Part shown: piece by piece, positions 53,434 through 55,988 of the stretch
Numbering within the stretch: position 1 is the stretch's first letter
How the letters are laid out: the number at the start of each line of letters is the position of its first letter
NCBI GenBank assembly: GCA_018267475.1
Contig: JAFDYI010000003.1
Span: 451 to 56,438, forward strand
Direction of reading: 5' to 3'
Length of the DNA: 55,988 nt
DNA from: Bacteroidota bacterium
GTDB taxonomy: Bacteria; Bacteroidota; Bacteroidia; B-17B0; Aurantibacillaceae
The notes under the pieces: generated by a model
Seen by the model: only the letters and a program-made list of their open reading frames with translations
The model's database searches: none
Told to the model about the DNA's origin: nothing
Position numbers and translations under genes: made by a program

Positions 53434-53991
53434 TTAGTATTCAATTTTCATTGTTACATCAATGGTCTTTGCAATGTTTTTTGAAGGTTTGCCCTTTTCA
53501 AAAGCGATTTTATAGTCAGCTAATACAATTTTAAGTTTTGTATCAACTGTAACTTGACCGCCTTTAACGGTTACTGTTCCTTTTTCATTCACAGGATTAG
53601 TAGTCTCTTTAATGGTCATCTCACCCGAAACGGTAGCATTATAAACTCCATCTTTAGAAAAGTTGATGTCTTTTAAATTGGTAATCTTCCCTTTAAATTT
53701 TGCCTTTGGAAATGCCTTTGTATCAAGGAATTTTTCGCTGTTAAAATGCTTTTGCATTAAAGCCTTTTTGAATTCAAAACTTTGCATTGGCACAGATACA
53801 ACCACATCGCCTGATTCCTTGCTTAAGGTGGCAGTTGACGCATAGTTTACTGCGCTAATATCTTCCGCGTCCGTGTGTGAGAAAATATCAATTTGACTTT
53901 TCTTGCTGATTAATTTATCATCAGTTTGTTTAAAACTGAATAAAGTAATTGTTCCAATTACTAAAGCGATAACTACTGCTACTTTTTTCAT
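53434..53991 (-). CDS. YceI-family periplasmic protein
   Basis: A 185-residue lipocalin-like protein with a signal peptide (VVIALVIGTITLFS). The YceI pattern is seen in VPMQSFEFKKALMQKHFNSEKFLDTKAFPKAKFKG and the final IDVTMKIEY. It binds isoprenoid or other lipids in the periplasm and is often induced by stress. It precedes the CoaB-like gene with a one-base gap. Confidence 0.92.
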   Translation of the reverse strand: MKKVAVVIALVIGTITLFSFKQTDDKLISKKSQIDIFSHTDAEDISAVNYASTATLSKESGDVVVSVPMQSFEFKKALMQKHFNSEKFLDTKAFPKAKFKGKITNLKDINFSKDGVYNATVSGEMTIKETTNPVNEKGTVTVKGGQVTVDTKLKIVLADYKIAFEKGKPSKNIAKTIDVTMKIEY

Positions 53992-54019
53992 ACTATTTGT
54001 TTTTTATATTAATTGATTG

Positions 54020-54505
54020 TTATTCTGTTACTACATCACATTTTTCGAGCAATACGTTTTCGTATAACTCTAAATCTTCGTCATACTTTGCTCCTGATCG
54101 AATGATTCCTTTTATCTTGGTTTGCTGACCTATTTGTAAGGTATTGGCATTGCTATTTGTTTCTGCCATAAACACACACTTAACACCGGCTTTGTCATTG
54201 GCTTCCTGCAACAAAATGGTAATTTGATTATTCATGTCCGTATCCTTTGATTTAACCGTTCCTTTAATGACAAATATTTTTGAATCGCCCTCATCACCCA
54301 AGTATTTAGCATTTGCTGCTTTTTCATCTTTAAGGTATTCATTAACGATACTTGTTGAACTAACAGAAAAATCTGCTTTTTGAGCCTGCACATCTATGTG
54401 GGGCATATTCCATAAGTAAAAAACAATTGCTCCACCTACCAATGCTCCGAAGAGGATAGTAAGTAAAACTATTTTTCTGATTTTCTTTTTTTTATCTACA
54501 GTCAT
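54020..54505 (-). CDS. Membrane-anchored OB-fold (tRNA_anti-like) protein
   Basis: A 161-residue protein with a basic N-terminus (DKKKKIRK), one membrane segment (residues 10-32) and an OB-like beta domain: KIFVIKGTVKSKDTDMNNQITILL and QIGQQTKIKGIIRSG. This is the layout of periplasmic tRNA_anti-like proteins of Bacteroidota. ATG 54505 is used; the residues before it, in frame from 54538, are not part of the fold. Confidence 0.78.
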   Translation of the reverse strand: MTVDKKKKIRKIVLLTILFGALVGGAIVFYLWNMPHIDVQAQKADFSVSSTSIVNEYLKDEKAANAKYLGDEGDSKIFVIKGTVKSKDTDMNNQITILLQEANDKAGVKCVFMAETNSNANTLQIGQQTKIKGIIRSGAKYDEDLELYENVLLEKCDVVTE

Positions 54506-54597
54506 AAGTGATTTGTTTTGGTTAGAGAAGTATATCATGAGGCAATTATTTAATTGACCTCATGATACAAGACTTAGGAGATACCTAAAGGCTTCGA

Positions 54598-54903
54598 TTA
54601 TTTCATCTTCTTGCACTCAGCAGTGCAAGTATGACCTTTTTCGCCACAAGCGTATACATGCCCGCTTGATGTGCAAGCATTTGTACAAACGTGATCTTTC
54701 ATAGCAGCAGCCTTGTTCTCTGCTTTTTTGCAATCCGCTGTACAAACATGGCCTTTTTCACCGCAACTGGAATGACTGTTTGTAGCAGTACTCTTGTTTG
54801 TTTCCGTTTTGGTAGTTGATTTAGTTTTGCTTGGAGCTGTTTGAGCGCTGGCTGCCAAAGAAATTCCTGCTACGATAGCAAGGGTGAAGATGATTTTTTT
54901 CAT
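54598..54903 (-). CDS. Secreted Cys/His-repeat protein
   Basis: A 101-residue protein with a signal peptide (IIFTLAIVAGISLAASAQ) and a threonine/lysine linker. The C-terminal part has three HxCTxxC units: HVCTADC, HVCTNAC and HTCTAEC, two of them within CGEKGH-CTA-CKK repeats. The pattern suggests metal binding in the periplasm or at the surface. No named family is claimed. It follows the sigma/anti-sigma pair and may be one of its targets. Confidence 0.75.
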   Translation of the reverse strand: MKKIIFTLAIVAGISLAASAQTAPSKTKSTTKTETNKSTATNSHSSCGEKGHVCTADCKKAENKAAAMKDHVCTNACTSSGHVYACGEKGHTCTAECKKMK

Positions 54904-54970
54904 TTTTAGATTTTTAATGGTTTATACTTGTTAGTAGTAAGCCATTTTAAAACCTTACACAAAAAATGAA

Positions 54971-55249
54971 TTATTTTTTAAGATTATCGTCTATCGCCTT
55001 CTGAATGCGTGTTTTAGAAGTATCTGCTAACTTCAAATTTGAAGGATTGGAGAATGATTGACGGTTAGATTTAAGAACATTCTCAATTATAAGGCTTTGT
55101 TTTTGGTAACCTGCACATTTATCGCACATGGCAAGATGCATTTTCAACTTCACACGATCCATAAAAGATAATGGTGCTGCATGACTTTTCTCTATCAAAA
55201 GAGTAGCTTTATTGCAGGATAACATAATTATGTTCATTAACTTTTTCAT
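54971..55249 (-). CDS. Zinc-type anti-sigma factor
   Basis: A 92-residue soluble protein with the ZAS motif: Cys12, then His38, Cys42 and Cys45 in MHLAMCDKC. There is no membrane segment, so it would bind a cytosolic sigma factor and could release it on thiol oxidation or metal stress. It is encoded 50 bases after the ECF sigma gene, as is common for such pairs. Confidence 0.85.
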   Translation of the reverse strand: MKKLMNIIMLSCNKATLLIEKSHAAPLSFMDRVKLKMHLAMCDKCAGYQKQSLIIENVLKSNRQSFSNPSNLKLADTSKTRIQKAIDDNLKK

Positions 55250-55299
55250 GTGTAGTGTTTTTAAATATTTTTGTCACATGGAATTACCATTTCATTTTT

Positions 55300-55884
55300 C
55301 TATGCTTTAAACCAGTTTTTTTCGAGGCAAGCCCTTAATTGTAACTTAGCCCGGTGAATGATCACCCAATAGTTAGTCGAAGTAATATTTAATTCCTTAC
55401 AAACTTTTTCAGTTTCCTCTTCCTCCACCAGTTTTAAAAGTATGAGTTGTTTCTGATTATCAGGAAGTTTGTCGATGCAAAAATTTAAAGCATTCGCTAA
55501 TTCTTTGTTCTCAATTCCGGTTAAATTCTCCACTCCCCATGAATGTGGAGCAGCGTTATCTTTCCAATCTCCATCCTCTGTAAAATAATTGTCGATGTAA
55601 GAATTATCTTCAAAAGAAAAACTTTGGTTGTTTACCTCATATTTAGTTGAAGCTTTGCGATAATGATCCGCTATTTTAAATTTCAATATAGAGAACAACC
55701 ATGTACGCTCACTACTATGCTCTTTAAAACTTTCCATTGCCTTTAACCCGGCAAGGAATGTTTCCTGTACTAAATCCTCCGCCAACTCCGTCTTCCCAGT
55801 TTTACTCATAGCATAGCCAAACAACTCATCAGCATATGTTGATGTCCAGTGATGAGGGTTGAGTATGTTTTTAGGTTTAGACAA
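55300..55884 (-). CDS. ECF-type sigma factor
   Basis: A 194-residue sigma-70 family ECF factor. Region 2 has YADELFGYAMSKTG, LAEDLVQETFLAGLKA and RTWLFSILKFKIADHYRK. Region 4 is at LPDNQKQLILLKLVEEEETEKVCKEL through NYWVIIHRAKLQLR. TTG 55884 is preferred because a TAAATTTG promoter box ends 8 bases before it; a longer TTG start at 55938 would place the box inside the gene. It most likely directs transcription of the genes around it with the anti-sigma protein. Confidence 0.88.
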   Translation of the reverse strand: MSKPKNILNPHHWTSTYADELFGYAMSKTGKTELAEDLVQETFLAGLKAMESFKEHSSERTWLFSILKFKIADHYRKASTKYEVNNQSFSFEDNSYIDNYFTEDGDWKDNAAPHSWGVENLTGIENKELANALNFCIDKLPDNQKQLILLKLVEEEETEKVCKELNITSTNYWVIIHRAKLQLRACLEKNWFKA

Positions 55885-55892
55885 TGTGAAGG

Positions 55893-55900
55893 CAAATTTA
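55893..55900 (-). promoter_or_regulatory. TAAATTTG promoter box of the ECF sigma gene
   Basis: An exact minus-strand TAnnTTTG match, 8 bases before the proposed TTG start. The last 50 bases of the window (55939-55988) hold no gene that can be supported. Confidence 0.4.
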
Positions 55901-55988
55901 AAGTTATTTCTATAAGGTTGTGATTTTATTAAAATCAATTAGCAGCGTCCTTTGGCTCATTATACGACACTATCCCCCAAAGTGTGTA

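Noticed and set aside
1-55988. CRISPR arrays, prophage modules, restriction or toxin-antitoxin systems
   Set aside because: No regularly spaced repeats, structural phage genes, methylase motifs or paired small toxin genes were seen. The MORN repeats recall some antitoxin-like proteins, but no toxin is adjacent.

Overview
The window comes from a member of the Bacteroidota. The evidence is the many TAnnTTTG (-7) promoter boxes just upstream of start codons, a protein with a type IX secretion sorting tail, a TonB receptor with a CarboxypepD-like N-terminal domain, a long SecA of about 1100 residues with a SEC-C zinc tail, the bacillithiol enzyme BshC, HisKA_2/LytTR signalling, and frequent non-ATG starts. 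A family or genus cannot be fixed from the sequence alone.

Region 1 (1 to about 38.65 kb) looks like ordinary chromosome with genes on both strands. In order: a TlpA-type oxidoreductase; surE, a small membrane protein, lpxB and a SpoIID-like protein (one tightly overlapping unit); a SerA-type dehydrogenase; a TPR membrane protein; a porin; a DnaQ-like exonuclease with secA; a large anchored propeller-like protein; a truncated IS1380-type transposase next to the 3' half of a tRNA (Leu-like); a polytopic membrane protein with typA; pepP; a metallo-beta-lactamase-fold hydrolase; an outer-membrane protein; a 54-residue membrane protein; an SGNH hydrolase; an orphan ABC ATPase; a second TlpA-like protein; a membrane metallophosphoesterase; bshC; ferritin; a lipoprotein; ychF; ahcY; a MORN-repeat protein overlapping a four-PAS histidine kinase and its LytTR regulator; a two-domain VOC protein; and a secreted hypothetical protein.

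Region 2 (about 38.85 kb to the end) differs. Every gene is on the minus strand, the genes are packed with many short overlaps, the text looks more A+T rich, and the content is accessory: metal handling (secreted HMA protein, TonB receptor with a cysteine-bearing plug, HMA-CDF exporter, MFS; MerC-GDCCVxC fusion; Cys-rich secreted proteins), thiol redox (two thioredoxin-fold proteins, AhpD-like, rhodanese), a Crp/Fnr regulator, an ECF sigma factor with a zinc anti-sigma protein, YceI, a stand-alone CoaB-type ligase, DinB, NRDE, NrtS and several uncharacterised families. A plausible reading is a metal/thiol stress island, with the sigma/anti-sigma pair and the Crp-like protein as local regulators.

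The border between the regions is marked. A 36-37 nt sequence that starts at the end of the tRNA remnant at 15.65 kb recurs, inverted and about 90 percent alike, at 38.67-38.70 kb, where region 2 begins. This suggests a past integration or inversion event (or, less welcome, an assembly join). No CRISPR array, complete insertion sequence, intact tRNA or rRNA gene was seen.
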